A stretch of DNA of 64,000 nt from positions 1-64,000 of the forward strand of contig CATNEN010000006.1 in the NCBI GenBank assembly GCA_950097015.1. The letters are read 5' to 3'. The notes under the pieces are model-generated. The model did no database searches. It was not told where the DNA came from and was given only the letters and a program-made list of their open reading frames with translations. Shown here one piece after another: positions 13,001-24,731 of this stretch (position 1 is its first letter; each line of letters opens with the position of its first letter). The position numbers and the translations under genes were made by a program. This DNA comes from Macrostomum hystrix (lineage: Eukaryota; Platyhelminthes; Macrostomidae).

Positions 13001-16000
13001 GCTAGCGCGTAGCACTCAACCTGCCGGTCTCAGTTGCATGTGATCGCCGATCAGAATTAGCTGCTCGGTTTGATGACCAATGCAGGCGAGGAGATGTGGC
13101 TCGGTAACTTCGGCGGCCCTCCTCCACAAGCAGCACTCCGGGCTGTACCAGATCAAGCAGCTCTTTGTGTATAGAGGCACCGGTGATCGTCATGCCGATG
13201 ATGCGCCTACGTCGAAGGATAGCCGCATCCGCTGTGACTTCAATAAGTCTTCTTTCGCTCTCAAGCGTCTGAATAATGTTAAAAGATTTCTTCACTTCCT
13301 CGCGCAGTTTGTTAACAGCTTTGTAAAAGGCCTGCTGAAAGAACAGCAACTGTTCGGTTGGTGTTAGACGAGTTGGATCCTGCTGGCTAAGATGGGCAAT
13401 TAGGCCGGAGGTACAACACTTTTCAAAATCTGGGTCGTGAACTATGCGTGAACTGTTGATAACTTAAGGTGGGTCTTGTCCACTGCAGAATTTCCACTTC
13501 TAGATTCGCGACTTGGCTAGCGATGAGAGAATCTGGTTCTCTCTTTCTTTAATTTCATCCTCATCGACTTCATCGACTGCAGTTGCCGTCCTAGACTCAG
13601 GATTCGAGTTCGTGGCCGCCGCTGGCATAGCGGAGATTTTAGCCTTCGGGGCTGGTTGGCATGCAGCTGGGCTGCAATAGCCGGCATTGACCGATCCACG
13701 CAGGCAGACAGAATGGAGAACGCCTTGGAGTCACTCCAAATTAACTCACGCAATTCGTCCTTCGATGCGCGCTTGACCTTTAACTCAGTTTCCGGCTGGG
13801 CAACAGGATGAGATCCTCTACTCGTTGAGCTAGACGAGCTTCTGCCAATGTGCTTAGTAATTCTTGCTAGGTAGGTCGCATTGCATTCATCAAGAATGGC
13901 GACTGCAGGGTGCGCGAACAGCCAGTCAAGCCTCTTCAGAGTACTTTCAAAGTTCTTGGAGGCCTCTGCTATTTGGGAATTAATAAGATGCAGAGAGTGA
14001 GTTTTGCTCCGATCCGGGTTTCTGCGACGCAGTTCTAGCAGGTTCAGGTGCTCCAGTCTCGGATCTTTGCACCTGCCACCAATTCTGGCAATGTCGTCCT
14101 CGTGCTCGGGCAGCAGGTGAGACAGGAACTCATCCAACGCGTGATTCTTGTAGCACAGGACTAAAATAGGTCGATCCTGGAGCACTTCCAACTTAAGCAG
14201 TTGTCTAGCAATGAGTACACCAAGCAGTGTCTTGCCAGTTCCAGGAGGACCTTGGCACACGTAGATTCGTCTGCGGAAAACATTTTCAAAGGCTGTCGTC
14301 TGGCATGAGTCTAGCAGCAGGTTTGCCAGTGGAGATAAACGGCAGGTTTAGCGGGGACCGCCCACCATGCCGCCAGCATTGCTGTTTTCAGCTTCCAACT
14401 CTCCATAGTACCGTTTGACGTAGGCTGGCTGAGATTCGGCGGCCGACATGTCGCCAAGGACCAGAGCGTCTGCAAACGGAAACTTCTCGGCGTCGAAGGA
14501 CTTCAGAGTTTCCAAGACTGGCTCAAATGCGCGAAACATAGTTGGCGACTCGAGCATAATGAAGCCGCCTGAGGCATTGGTTGAGTTGAGCAGAAGACTC
14601 ACAAGCACATCGCCGGCAGTCAGCTCTGAATTGCTCATGTACTGGCGCAGTTCCAGCCATACCAACCTCTGGCTGTTCAAATCCTGGCAATCTCTTTCAG
14701 CCACTGTGGCCCAGTACTGCTCAGTGAACTGCTCATCCCTGGCCAGACAGAGCAGATTGCCAGTCATCAGGCGCATAGATTTCGCCCAGTCTCTTGGCGC
14801 CCGATCGCAATCGAGCAGGTCAAACGTCACGCCGATGCAGGACGCCCCGCCGCGGCACAGCCGAATGGATCTAACCTTGACGTTGCAGTAGATTCTGATG
14901 TCCAGCTTGTGGTTAAGCGTGCCCGACTTCACTTGGTCCATGCACTGTTGAAACTGCTCGAAGCAGTCGGCCCGAAGTAGTCTGCAAAATTGAGCGCGTT
15001 GGCGATGCTTGCCTCAGTACATTACTCGTACTCAAAAGAGTTCGATTTTCGTTCGATATGCCGCATAAAGAATTGAGAAATTAGGATTGTTTGTCCCGAT
15101 TTATTCATGACAGTAGATACTTGAAGTACTCGTACATGCGCGGCATGAATGATTTTAGACTAATTCTTACTGACAAGTATCTACTCCTACTCCTATTCAG
15201 TATCCTCACATCCTACTCAGAAATCCTGACACCCTTATTAGAATCCTGACATCCTACTCAGAATCCTGACATCCTACTCAGAATCCTGACATCCTACTCA
15301 GAATCATGACACCCTACTCAGAATCATGACACCCTAATTAGAATCCTGACATCCTATTCAGAATCCTGACATCCTACTCAGAATCCTGACATCCTACTCA
15401 GAATCCTGACATCCTGCTCAGAATCCTGACATCCTACTCAGAATCCTGACATCCTACTCAGAATCCTGACATCCTACTCAGAATCCTGACATCCTGCTCA
15501 GAATCCTGACATCCTACTCAGAATCCTGACAAGAGATTTGAGTATTCTGATATACGAATCAATCAAAATCCTTTCATTCCCAACATGATCCAGACATGCT
15601 ACTGAAGCATTAAGAATTCTGACTTTAACTGTAAGCGTGAGCCAGACGCACCTGAACATCGTGTCAAAGTAGTCCTCAACGGACTGATAGGGCCCCATCG
15701 ATCCTGGCCGGCTTCAGGCCAGTCAGCATGGAGCTGCGGCCTGCCGAGACCTCCTTACTTGTTGGCATGATGCTGGTCGACCTGCGACCATCGGGCCGCA
15801 TATCGGCCACAGCGGTTAGCAGATCTAGCAAAAGGCCGTTGCTAGGCGACATCGGAGCGGCCCTTAGCAAAGGCAGCAGGCGGGACAGGCAGCCGGGATC
15901 GTGGGCCAGTAGGCAGCGCGCAAAGTCAATAAGAATCCTTCGGTGCATACTGACTGACGAAGACGAATTGGAGGATTCCGCGGCATCGGCTGCCAGCAGT

Positions 16001-16833
16001 GGAGTCAGAAATCTAGCCAAGGTGGTCTGCGTGTCATCAGGGGAGTATGATGTCGAATACGGAAATATTATACTCAAATACTTAACAGCTATCTAGTTGC
16101 TACCTGTGAGCTGGCCGTCTCCATGACAACATTCCATTTGCCATGCGCACCCGGCCGACTAGCAAGCAGTCGCTCCAGTGCAGTCAGCAGGCGACAGACG
16201 GCGCCGCCTAACCTGGCGTCGACGCAAAGTCCACAGTCGCCTAGCAGAGCCATCGACCAGACGGCTTCCGGATCGCCAAACTCGGCGATGAGCCGACCGC
16301 AGCCCGCCAGCCGATTGTTGATCTTGTCCGCAATCTCTAGTAGGTGTTCAAACGAATTTCAACCACTCGGCGCAGTCACGCCTGCTCAGGCGCAACAGCT
16401 GACAGTTGGCGATGCTGGACGAATGATCGCGACGGACTATTAGGGCGGAGCCTATCGCCGCACTTTGGCGCCAGGGCGCCGTAGGCGGCAGTAACATCGG
16501 CTGCCGAAGCAGCAGAAGCCTGTTCCCAATGATCGGTGCCTCTCCGCCTCCCTGGACGTTCGATGGAAGAAGCACAGTGGCTATGCCGGAGGCGGCTGCA
16601 CCTGGTGCTGTGGGCAGCATCCACAGCTTGATGACGGCGTCCAGCTGCTCGTCTGGCGCCACGTCGCCGAATGAGAGATGGCGACGCTGGTTAGTCGACA
16701 CCTTCGCCGGTGGCGGAGTCGGAGCCGGAGACTGGGAGTTCCAAGGCTTCGATGAACATTGCCAGATTGAGTGCTGGCGCTTGCGGCCGCGCTTTGGGTA
16801 CTGCAGTGCGACGGTGCCAAAGGAAGCAGACAA
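10052..16833 (-). CDS. ZNFX1-like SF1 helicase with NFX1 zinc fingers fused to two PARP catalytic domains (frame disrupted)
   Basis: ZNFX1 proteins are helicases of the UPF1-like superfamily 1 that act on RNA in antiviral sensing and small-RNA pathways (family knowledge). Visible exons: 16833-16104, 16026-15652 (contains PYQSVEDYFDTMF) and 14981 leftwards (LLRADCFEQF, as in ZNFX1). The helicase has Walker A GPPGTGKT at about 14250, then LVLCYKNHALDEFL. The Walker B-like LLVEEAAEVTEPHLL, GDHMQLRPA and QGDENDIVIVSLVRSN follow in shifting frames. The last 811 codons (12487-10052) stay open: NFX1-type Cys/His fingers (CGHKCLLKCHELC and similar) at about residues 110-370, then two ADP-ribosyltransferase domains. 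The first has FHGT, YGAGIYFA and FDEFVIFDP (H-Y-E triad); the second has FHGT, YGEGIYFS and AMLVISDP (H-Y-M). An in-frame TAA at about 14346 and at least seven one-base shifts break the helicase half. They may be assembly errors or early decay. The N-terminal 240 residues are not assignable, so the start at 16833 is tentative. Expected product is about 2,000 residues, close to vertebrate ZNFX1, despite the added PARP domains. Confidence 0.85.
15219..15533. repeat. Minisatellite, 20-bp unit, in a ZNFX1-like intron
   Basis: About 16 copies of gaatcctgacatcctactca with minor variants. It lies wholly inside the intron between the exon ending at 15652 (donor GTGCGT) and the exon starting at 14981 (acceptor TTTTGCAG). 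Confidence 0.95.
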
Positions 16834-16899
16834 TTTACAAACCTATTTTAAACGCTAAAGGATTTCGGACACCTAGTCGCCCACAACTTCGTGTCTCTT

Positions 16900-17331
16900 C
16901 CTAGCCTCTTTACAGTAGAACTACCTAGGCCCTAGGGAATTTTTCCCGTAAGAGCTAGTGTATTTCATTCAGCCCTATTCACGAATTTGCACTGCGCCTC
17001 AGTGCGGCCTCGCCAGGCCTTCAAACTTCATCACCTCGTCACCAGAATGTGCCTGCATCATCTTCGACTTTGGAGGTGACCGGACTTTATCTAGACGGAG
17101 CTGCTGGACCTTCAAAAGTTCAACAAGTACACAAATACACTTATGTACATAAAAGCTCTTATGGGAAAAATCAGACCTTCGGCTAGAACCGTTGAATATC
17201 TCGACGGTCTGAAGGTGGGGCAACCCTCTTGGCATAAAAACGGGCGGCAAAATGGCTTGCTTGGTAGTCCTACTGTTAACAATTAAAACTCTACTGTAAT
17301 GGTTAGTTTGACTGTAGTGATTAGATCATTA
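16900..17331. other. Gene-free stretch with a dispersed repeat copy
   Basis: Sequence at about 17045-17125 (with tttatctagacgg and gctggaccttcaa) recurs in diverged form at about 18735-18815. The open frames overlapping it have no recognisable product. Confidence 0.45.
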
Positions 17332-17595
17332 GCTAGAGGGTAGTGGCTATTCGTACGGCAGAATTTCCTATCTTGTAGTGCATTTCCAAGAAATGATGAA
17401 ACGAGTTATAACAAATCTAAAATGTAAACTGCGATGCTTGTAGATTTTTCTTATGAATAAAAACTGTTTGATAATTTTCTGCACGGTTAGATGATAAAAT
17501 TATACGTGTTCGCCAACCCGCGGCAAGCTTCCTCATGGTGATTTATTGGATTTTATATTTCCTGACTGCCGTACGAATAGCCACTTCCTAGCTAG
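17332..17595. mobile_element. MITE-like element with terminal inverted repeats
   Basis: The 19 bases at 17343-17361 (gtggctattcgtacggcag) are perfectly inverted at 17566-17584. Imperfect pairing extends outwards through gctag at both ends (17332 and 17595). The 204-bp interior is AT-rich and non-coding. Size and structure fit a miniature inverted-repeat element. The superfamily is unknown and I could not define a target duplication. Confidence 0.5.
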
Positions 17596-20500
17596 TGTCA
17601 AGGGAAGATTGTCAAGCTCAGACTTCTTCCATTCACTAGCTAATGTAAGTAATAACTGAAACTAGGAATAAGCCCTTCGTAAATTTATAGGAAATCTACT
17701 ATGAAAATAGTAAATTCCTGAACGAATTTTTTTATCGTTAAATTGTTCTCTTTTAGATGGCATGTGTTTATAAGAATGGAAGCTAAACTACGAGTAAAAA
17801 TAAACAAATCCTACTTTAAACTCAACCAAAATTGTGTCAAATCTTCTAGGATATGACGTCCATGACTAGGATATGAATTATGAAGCTAAAACACAACATT
17901 TAGCCTGGAGTGAAGGTTAAAGCGTTCAGGGAGTTTGGTAGCCATAAGATCCCATGCTGAACCAAAATGGTCAGCTATCTCGGAAACGACAGCAAAAACA
18001 GCATTTTTTTCTGAAATGTCATGCAAAACTAACGAACAAACGTTTAAAAAGAGCAGAATTTTATAACAGCGAACTTACCATTGCTTTAATAACAAAGCCG
18101 CCAAGCTGACGGTTCTCTATAGCAGCTCGTAGATGCTACACGCCTACAGCAATTGACTATTGATTTTCTCTATACTCGTAGCTAGGCCTTGAGGGCTCGA
18201 ATAAGTTTCACTTAAAAGTGTTCAAAACAAAACAAAGATAGCCTGACTTCATTTTCGACAGCCCTTTATCTTTATTCAGTTTGGAGGGGTTGGGGCCGCT
18301 GCATTAAAAGTTTAGAAATATGTGAATGTACATTCGTCTGTTCTCGTTAAAGAGCAATGTACATAGGAGAAAGTGGCCTCCGCGTCAGCTAGCTAGCTTC
18401 TAGTCAGCTAGCTAGGGCGCCAGCTAGCTTGACACTTCCACTAGTAAAAAATAAAAAATCCGGTTGGACACATGGCGGGCTAGACATACTGGTGTGGCGT
18501 GGACTACTTAAAATAAGTTCTTTCCAAACATACAGGCGCATAGTAATTTAATTTATCAGTAGAACTACTACTATAGTGGGGAATTGCCCCTTGACAATTT
18601 TTTGTGCTGCACTTAAAAGGAACAACGCAAGCACACGAAACTCAAGAACACGGGTCAAATTTTTGTTGCGCATCTTCTGGAAAAATAATCAAGTTGCCAG
18701 TTGTCAGGCCTTCAACATTTATCAGCATGTCACCCGACTGTGCCAGCATCATCTCTGTCTTCGGTAGTCACCTACCTTTATCTAGACGGACTTGCTGGAC
18801 CTTCAAGGGCTACAACAGGTGGAAATAGGTCACTGGGGACACCTTGACGTGAATTTCTCGATTTTCACTGATCAAGCCTAAACATTAGTTTAATCCTGAT
18901 CTAAAAGAAACCGGAACTCTACGACTATAGCATTAAACTTCGAACCCTCGACCATTTGCCACGTCAGCGCTAATAGATTATTAGATTAGCAATGCGCCAT
19001 GTTAATCCAGAATACACAGTGATAAAAAGGTAAATTAATACAGGCTGTGGGAAGGATATCCACGTATAATTAAGTATCGAGTCTTTGTTATTCTAAATTA
19101 TCAGATGATGGTACCATTATTATTCTGAATTCATCTAAGCTATCATCAGATGAGCTCATGGATGCTGGAAAAGTGCAGCTCTGCTACGTTGCAAATTTCG
19201 CATCCGACTTCGTTATGATGAGAGTTTCGGAAGTCCAGAGATTGGTGACCAAAATTGGCGGTTGCATAAAGAAGGATACAAAAAGAAGTAAGCCGAAAAA
19301 ACGTAGCTACAAAGTCAGCATGATTGTGTAATTTTTGGGAGCTGCAAGTATGCGCATACAAAGGTGTATTTATTAATTATTTTATCGTAGTTCATTTAGG
19401 CAATGATATTATTGTCTGGCAAGCTGGACGTCGACTGCGGGCCCCCAGTTGCATGAAAAATACGCAACATGAAACAAACAAACGAACTATATAGATTACC
19501 AAATTCATGCGACACTAGCAAACAACAATAAGACTACACTTATAGTAGGACAAAATTGCATTCATCAAAAGCATACATACACATACATATACATACATAG
19601 TCGCGACAAACGAGGCGGTGAAGTTTGGGTGCGGTTTCGGGGCCAAAGCCTGAGACTCCAAGCAAAATAACAAACAGCGGGGAAATAACAAACGCTTGGC
19701 AGGCAGAATGCATCCGGAAATCCATTGAGAACAAACTGACACACAAAAGCGACGCCAACAAAAGCTACTCAACTCTTTATAAAAAAAGCATATAATTCAG
19801 AATTTAATTGTGCTGACAGTCAGCAACAGTGTCACATTTTAACGATTGGTGGTTGTTTATAAGAAAGTTATTTGACTGAATATTTTCATACGCAGCTTAA
19901 TAAAAAAAACTAAAGATAGTTATCGATCACAAAGCGACCGCCTAATGCTGATTGGCTGGATCTATACTACCCCGAAATTCCTACCCCCAACTAGTAGACA
20001 ATGTGGAGTGAAATATGCGGTTTCAACCAATCAGCATTCAGTAATTGCTTTCTCGTTAAATCTTCACGTCTATATTTATCCTTGAAAAAATCTTATGCAA
20101 ATTGCAGAAAAGGACAGGAAGAAGCGGTACATGCTAAACAGGTTTGTAAAACGCAGCAGAACCTGAATAACACAAAATTAACTTACAAAAGATTGTTTAG
20201 ACTTCTTACATAAAAGGTAACTGAACATAAGATAATCATTTTTCGAATACTATTTTATCGTTAACCTAAACTATAAAGAGTTTAAACAAATATAAAGACT
20301 ATAAACAAACCCGCGATACCACTAATAGTACATGCTCGACTGTCTTAATACGCGCGACACACACAGCATGTTCGCACACCTGCCTTTATTAGCGAACTAA
20401 AATTATAAACTTATTAGAATCGAAAAGGAAAATGGAATTAGGAATGCCCCCCCGACATAGCTAGGCAGCTATTTGGGAAAGGGATGGGTGAATCTATAAA

Positions 20501-21483
20501 AATATAACAGAGAAATCTAAAGCAGCTAAACTAGTGAGCCAGACAAGACGAACACTCATTATATTGATGAGAAATAATCAAATTGAACACAACTACAATG
20601 GTTAGAACTATGCAAAAGTTTGGACTAAATAGAATCCGACGAGTACATCGCTTTAAAGCAGAGAATATTGCGCCAATAGAAGAGTTGACATGTAAAGTTG
20701 TTCTAGAGGAGAGTTCGGATAGATAGGGAATAGAAACAAAAGGCATAAAAACCTATGCTAACACTGACTACTCACAGTAAGTAATAAAGTTTTTCGCGCG
20801 CTTTTAAATTAAATAACTAGTTAAGAAAAATAATTTATAAACATAATCACTTCTAAAATAAGAGAGGGCAAAAACTGAAATTTGAATGCTTGTTTGAGGC
20901 GAACAATGGTATGTGTGAGTGTGTGTGAGTGAGCATGAATGCATGACAGAGGGGAGGGAACAAAATAAATAGCGGGCAATAGAGATACTACTTTAAATTA
21001 ACGGCGAGAAACGCTGCAGGTTGACTCGATAGACCATTATCTATAGCCTTTTTGGGGCGAAGCGGATCAGAATACCTTTTAAAGGTTTCTTAACCAACGC
21101 ACTAGATAATGGCTATCAAGTTTTCATATGAAGCATAAAAATTGAAACAAATAACAAATAACGCGAATCTAAAGGAGCAGCAATGCACAGGAGAAATCGG
21201 CAAAGAATTTGTAGTAAATTACGCAGCACACGGAAACAATCAGGGTTAAGGGTAAAAGTTCGAACCATTGAATAGTAGACAAAAAAAGAAATAGACAATG
21301 AAAATCATTCATTCATGAAGCTGTGCTACTTTTGTGTGTGTGTGTGCAAACAATTTAACAAAATTAAACTCTTCCCATACTGTGCACACACTACTATCCT
21401 GCCAAACCTCAATTTCAGTAGTATTATTAGGATTTGCCAAATTGTATAGGCAGGCGATTAAGATGACGACTCGGTCTGTAATT
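17596..21483. other. Long gene-free stretch, partly the 3' flank of CK2 alpha
   Basis: AT-rich DNA with no convincing coding frame. Notable items are clustered gctagctag motifs at about 18385-18430, the second copy of the dispersed repeat (18735-18815), and GT-rich runs near 20910-20935 and 21335-21347. The part nearest 21483 is presumably the CK2 alpha 3' untranslated region. Confidence 0.4.
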
Positions 21484-24400
21484 TTAGCCCGAAGTGGCAC
21501 CTGAAATAAAACAATACACGGATAATGCATATTACATTCATTTTGACATACACGACGCTGCTGCTGTTGTTATACCCGGATATGAGTGGCCGAAATGCCT
21601 CTCGCACCGAGGTCCCTGAGTTCGATTCCGCGGTAAGGCTACATTTTTAGGGGCGCAGCCGCGGAGAGAAGGCTTGGGGGCTTGTCGCGCAATTTACGCC
21701 TTTGAGGGGCCAACCTCTACGGCACAGCTCTCGTGTAAATAGTATTATTACTAAGTTGTTAGAGCTTCCGTCTTCCGAATAAGAGGTCGGGAGTTCGAAT
21801 CTCAACGCAAAGATAACTAAAAATGGCGTTGTCTCACCTGAGCTGCCGGCAACATTCGGATTCGACTGCGGTAGGCCGCCTTGTGCCGAAACAACTGGCA
21901 CTGGAATGATGCGGTCAGACAGAATGGCAGCGTAATTGACAGGACACGCCTACATAGCAAGCAGACATGACATTGGTGGGAGCCCAGCTACCTAGTATCC
22001 ACCGGTATCTACCGAAAATTAGCTAAGATAGATGGAGGAATTTATTTTCAGCTGGGAGGAGGGAAGCAGCAACAAGAAAATTGAGTTGCAAAGCCAAAGA
22101 GAGTACCCTAAAAGCTCGCAATAGGAAACTGTGATCTCCTGGGAAAATACCCACACGAAGGCAGGGAAACGACCCATAGGAAGGGAGGGAACTATCCATA
22201 GGAAGCCACAATAGGAAAATGTATGTGGTTGTATCCATATAATGTATATGTGGCGTAAAATGTTTCCATAGGAAGGGAGGGAAACTATCAATAGGAAGGG
22301 AGGGAAACTATCCATAGGAAGGGAGGGAAACTATCCATAGGAAGGGAGGGAAACTATCCATAGGAAGGGAGGGAAACTATCCATAGGAAGAGAGGGAAAC
22401 TATCTATAGGAAGGGAGGGAAACTATCCATAGGAACAGAGGGAAACTATCCATAGGAAGAGAGGGAAACTAACCCTTGGAAGGGAGGGAAACTGTCCATA
22501 TGAAGGGAAACTATCTATAGGAAGGGAGGGAAACTGTCCATAGGAAGTGAGGGAAACTAACCTTTGGAAGTGAGGGAAACTAACCTTTGGAAGGGAGGGA
22601 AACTATCCATAGGAAGGGAGGGAAACTAACCCTTGGAAGGGAGGGAAACTATCCATAGGAAGGGAGGGAAACTATCCATAGGAAGGGAGGGAAACTATCC
22701 ATAGGAAGGGAGGGAAACTATCCATAGGAAGGGAGGGAAACTATCCATAGGAAGAGAGGGAAACTATCCATAGGAAGGGACTGAAACTATCCATAGGAAG
22801 GGAGGAAAACTATCCATAGGAAGAGAGGGAAACTAACCCTTGGAAGGGAGGGAAACTGTCCATATGAAGGGAAACTATCTATAGGAAGGGAGGGAAACTA
22901 TCCATAGGAACAGAGGGAAACTGTCCATATGAAGGGAAACTATCTATAGGAAGGGAGGGAAACTATCCATAGGAACAGAGGGAAACTGTCCATATGAAGG
23001 GAAACTGTCCATAGGAAGTGAGGGAAACTAACCTTTGGAAGTGAGGGAAACTAACCTTTGGAAGGGAGGGAAACTATCCATAGGAAGGGAGGGAAACTAA
23101 CCCTTGGAAGGGAGGGAAACTATCCATAGGAAGGGAGGGAAGTTTCCCAATAAAAATTTGAAGGACAACTAAAGCAATACACAAAATACTCCCAGTGCCC
23201 AGCCTAGCAGAGTGTGAAGCCAAGGCAACCAACCAAAGTAAGGATGATCCATAGCCTCCTTGGCTGTGAGCCGGTCATTGTGATCGTAGCGGAGCAGTCT
23301 GTCCAGGAAATCTAGCGCCTCCGGACTGACCAGGTACTGATTGCCGCTGTGCACGAATCTCTCCCAGCGCTTGCGGCTGTGCTTAGCCAGAATATCGTTG
23401 AAGCGCGGATCCAGCACAATCTGGTATTTGTGAATGTAGGCAAACAGATCATCCGTGCCAAGCACCTTGGGCTATGCGAACTTAGCTGGTCGTAGTTGTC
23501 CTGGCCGTGGAAGAACGGCTCCTTCTTGAATATCATTGAGGCGAACATGCAGCCGAGGCTCCACATGTCCAGTGAGTAGTCGTACATCTGAAATAGGTAT
23601 TTGGTGGATATTTAAGTCCCGATACTTTTTGTTTAGAATTCCGAAGAATCCACCAATTCTCACCTGGTAATCCAGCAGCAGTTCGGGTCCTTTGAAGTAG
23701 CGCGACGCCACGCGAACATTGTACTCCTGACCGGCATGATAGAACTCGGCCAGGCCCCAGTCAATGAGGCGAAGCTGGGGCGTTTGAAAAATTAACACGA
23801 TATTATACTTCTACTGTTGAGCTCTTTATTGGTCATGAGATTCTGTTGAAAACTAGGGTTTTAGCCTCAAATTTCTTAAATCGCTGATTCTTTTGGTTCC
23901 TTAGGATTCTTCAGTGATCCATCAGGATTCTTCAATGATCCATCAGGATACGTCTTCAATGATCCATCAGGATACTTCAATGATCCATCAGGATACTTCA
24001 ATGATCCATCAGGATACTTCAGTGATCCATCAGGATACTTCAATGATCCATCAGGATACTTCAGTGATCCATCAGGATTCTTCAGTGATCCATCAGGATT
24101 CTTCAATGATCCATCAGGATACTTCTTCAGTGATCCATCAGGATACTTCGGTGATCCATCAGGATACTTCAGTGATCCATCAGGATACTTCAGTAACTAC
24201 TTCAATAGCACTTCGCTGCATTATTACCTTCCTGTGTTCGTGATCGATCATAACATTGTGCGGCTTAACATCTCGATGCATGATGCCCATGCTGTGGCAG
24301 TAGTCCAACGCCTTTAACAATTCGAACAGGTAGTAGCGAATATCGTAGTCCACCAAGGTCTGGTAAAGCTGTTTAAAGTCCGTATTGTTCACGTGCTCAA

Positions 24401-24731
24401 ATATGAGAGCTGGAGTGCGTGAGACCGGATCCTTTACAATGCCGTGCAGACTAATGATGTTAGTGCCGCCTTTCAGATTCTCTAGAATCTTAATTTCGCG
24501 CTTAATTTTGCGTTTCTTAACTGGCTTTAAGACTTTGATAACAACTTTCTCATTGTTGGAGATGTTGATACCTTCGAAGACCTCTGAGTATTTGCCGCGA
24601 CCAAGCTTGCGCACAATCTGGTAGTCGTCCTGATTGCCCCATTCCACAACCAGGGCCTCATAGTCCCAGTATTCGCGTTCACGGACTGCATTTGCGTCAG
24701 CATAGACGCGAGCTTTACTAGGCAGGGGCAT
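21484..24731 (-). CDS. CSNK2A1: Protein kinase CK2 catalytic subunit alpha
   Basis: Ser/Thr kinase that pairs with CK2 beta and phosphorylates acidic sites. Five exons can be built with consistent phases: 24731-24228, 23774-23664, 23587-23234, 21900-21838 and 21500-21484, giving about 348 residues, the normal size. Visible landmarks are the glycine loop [12 protein letters not shown], the CK2-specific basic stretch [15 protein letters not shown], the catalytic loop [13 protein letters not shown], the DWG form of the metal-binding motif ([13 protein letters not shown]), [13 protein letters not shown] and the [11 protein letters not shown] segment. The start [14 protein letters not shown] matches the family. 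The C-terminal tail (HPYF, then VPVVSAQGG, ending GATSG) is divergent and was joined from splice signals, so it is less certain. Exon 3 needs two extra single bases (in 23469-23471 and 23482-23483) removed to keep frame. For so conserved a gene this suggests sequence errors. The symbol could equally be the CK2 alpha-prime paralogue. Confidence 0.95.
21585..21740 (+). mobile_element. SINE family B, partial copy
   Basis: It shares the tRNA-like B-box region (gagttcgattccgcgg) and the body word gcgcagccgcggagagaaggctt with the copy at 2260, but the A-box end is degraded and the tail is missing. It lies in the last intron of CK2 alpha, next to a different SINE. Confidence 0.75.
21745..21836 (+). 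mobile_element. tRNA-like SINE head, family C
   Basis: Contains an A-box-like tgttagagcttcc and a B-box gagttcgaatctc in the spacing of a tRNA gene, but no plausible cloverleaf acceptor pairing. A similar head occurs inverted in a CCDC113 intron at about 28602-28672. It abuts the donor site of CK2 alpha exon 4. Confidence 0.55.
22258..23145. repeat. Minisatellite, 23-bp unit, in CK2 alpha intron 3
   Basis: About 38 copies of a 23-bp unit, core aaactatccataggaaggg. Several subtypes (taacctttgg, tgtccatatgaa, ccataggaacaga) recur in blocks, which indicates multi-unit duplications. It lies between CK2 alpha exons 3 and 4. Confidence 0.95.
23905..24195. repeat. Minisatellite, 21-bp unit, in CK2 alpha intron 1
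   Basis: About 14 copies of tccatcaggatacttcaatga-like units, with some copies carrying an extra ttc. It fills most of the intron between exons 1 and 2 and ends about 30 bases from the donor of exon 1. The 21-bp period keeps frames open on both strands by chance. Confidence 0.95.

Noticed and set aside
10052-16833. Calling the ZNFX1-like locus a plain pseudogene
   Set aside because: Shifts are single-base and also hit CK2 alpha and DCAF13, while the 2.4-kb C-terminal frame is intact. Sequence error explains this at least as well.
23876-24243. Repetitive peptides (DGSLKYP and IHQDTSM types)
   Set aside because: They are chance frames through the 21-bp array in CK2 alpha intron 1.
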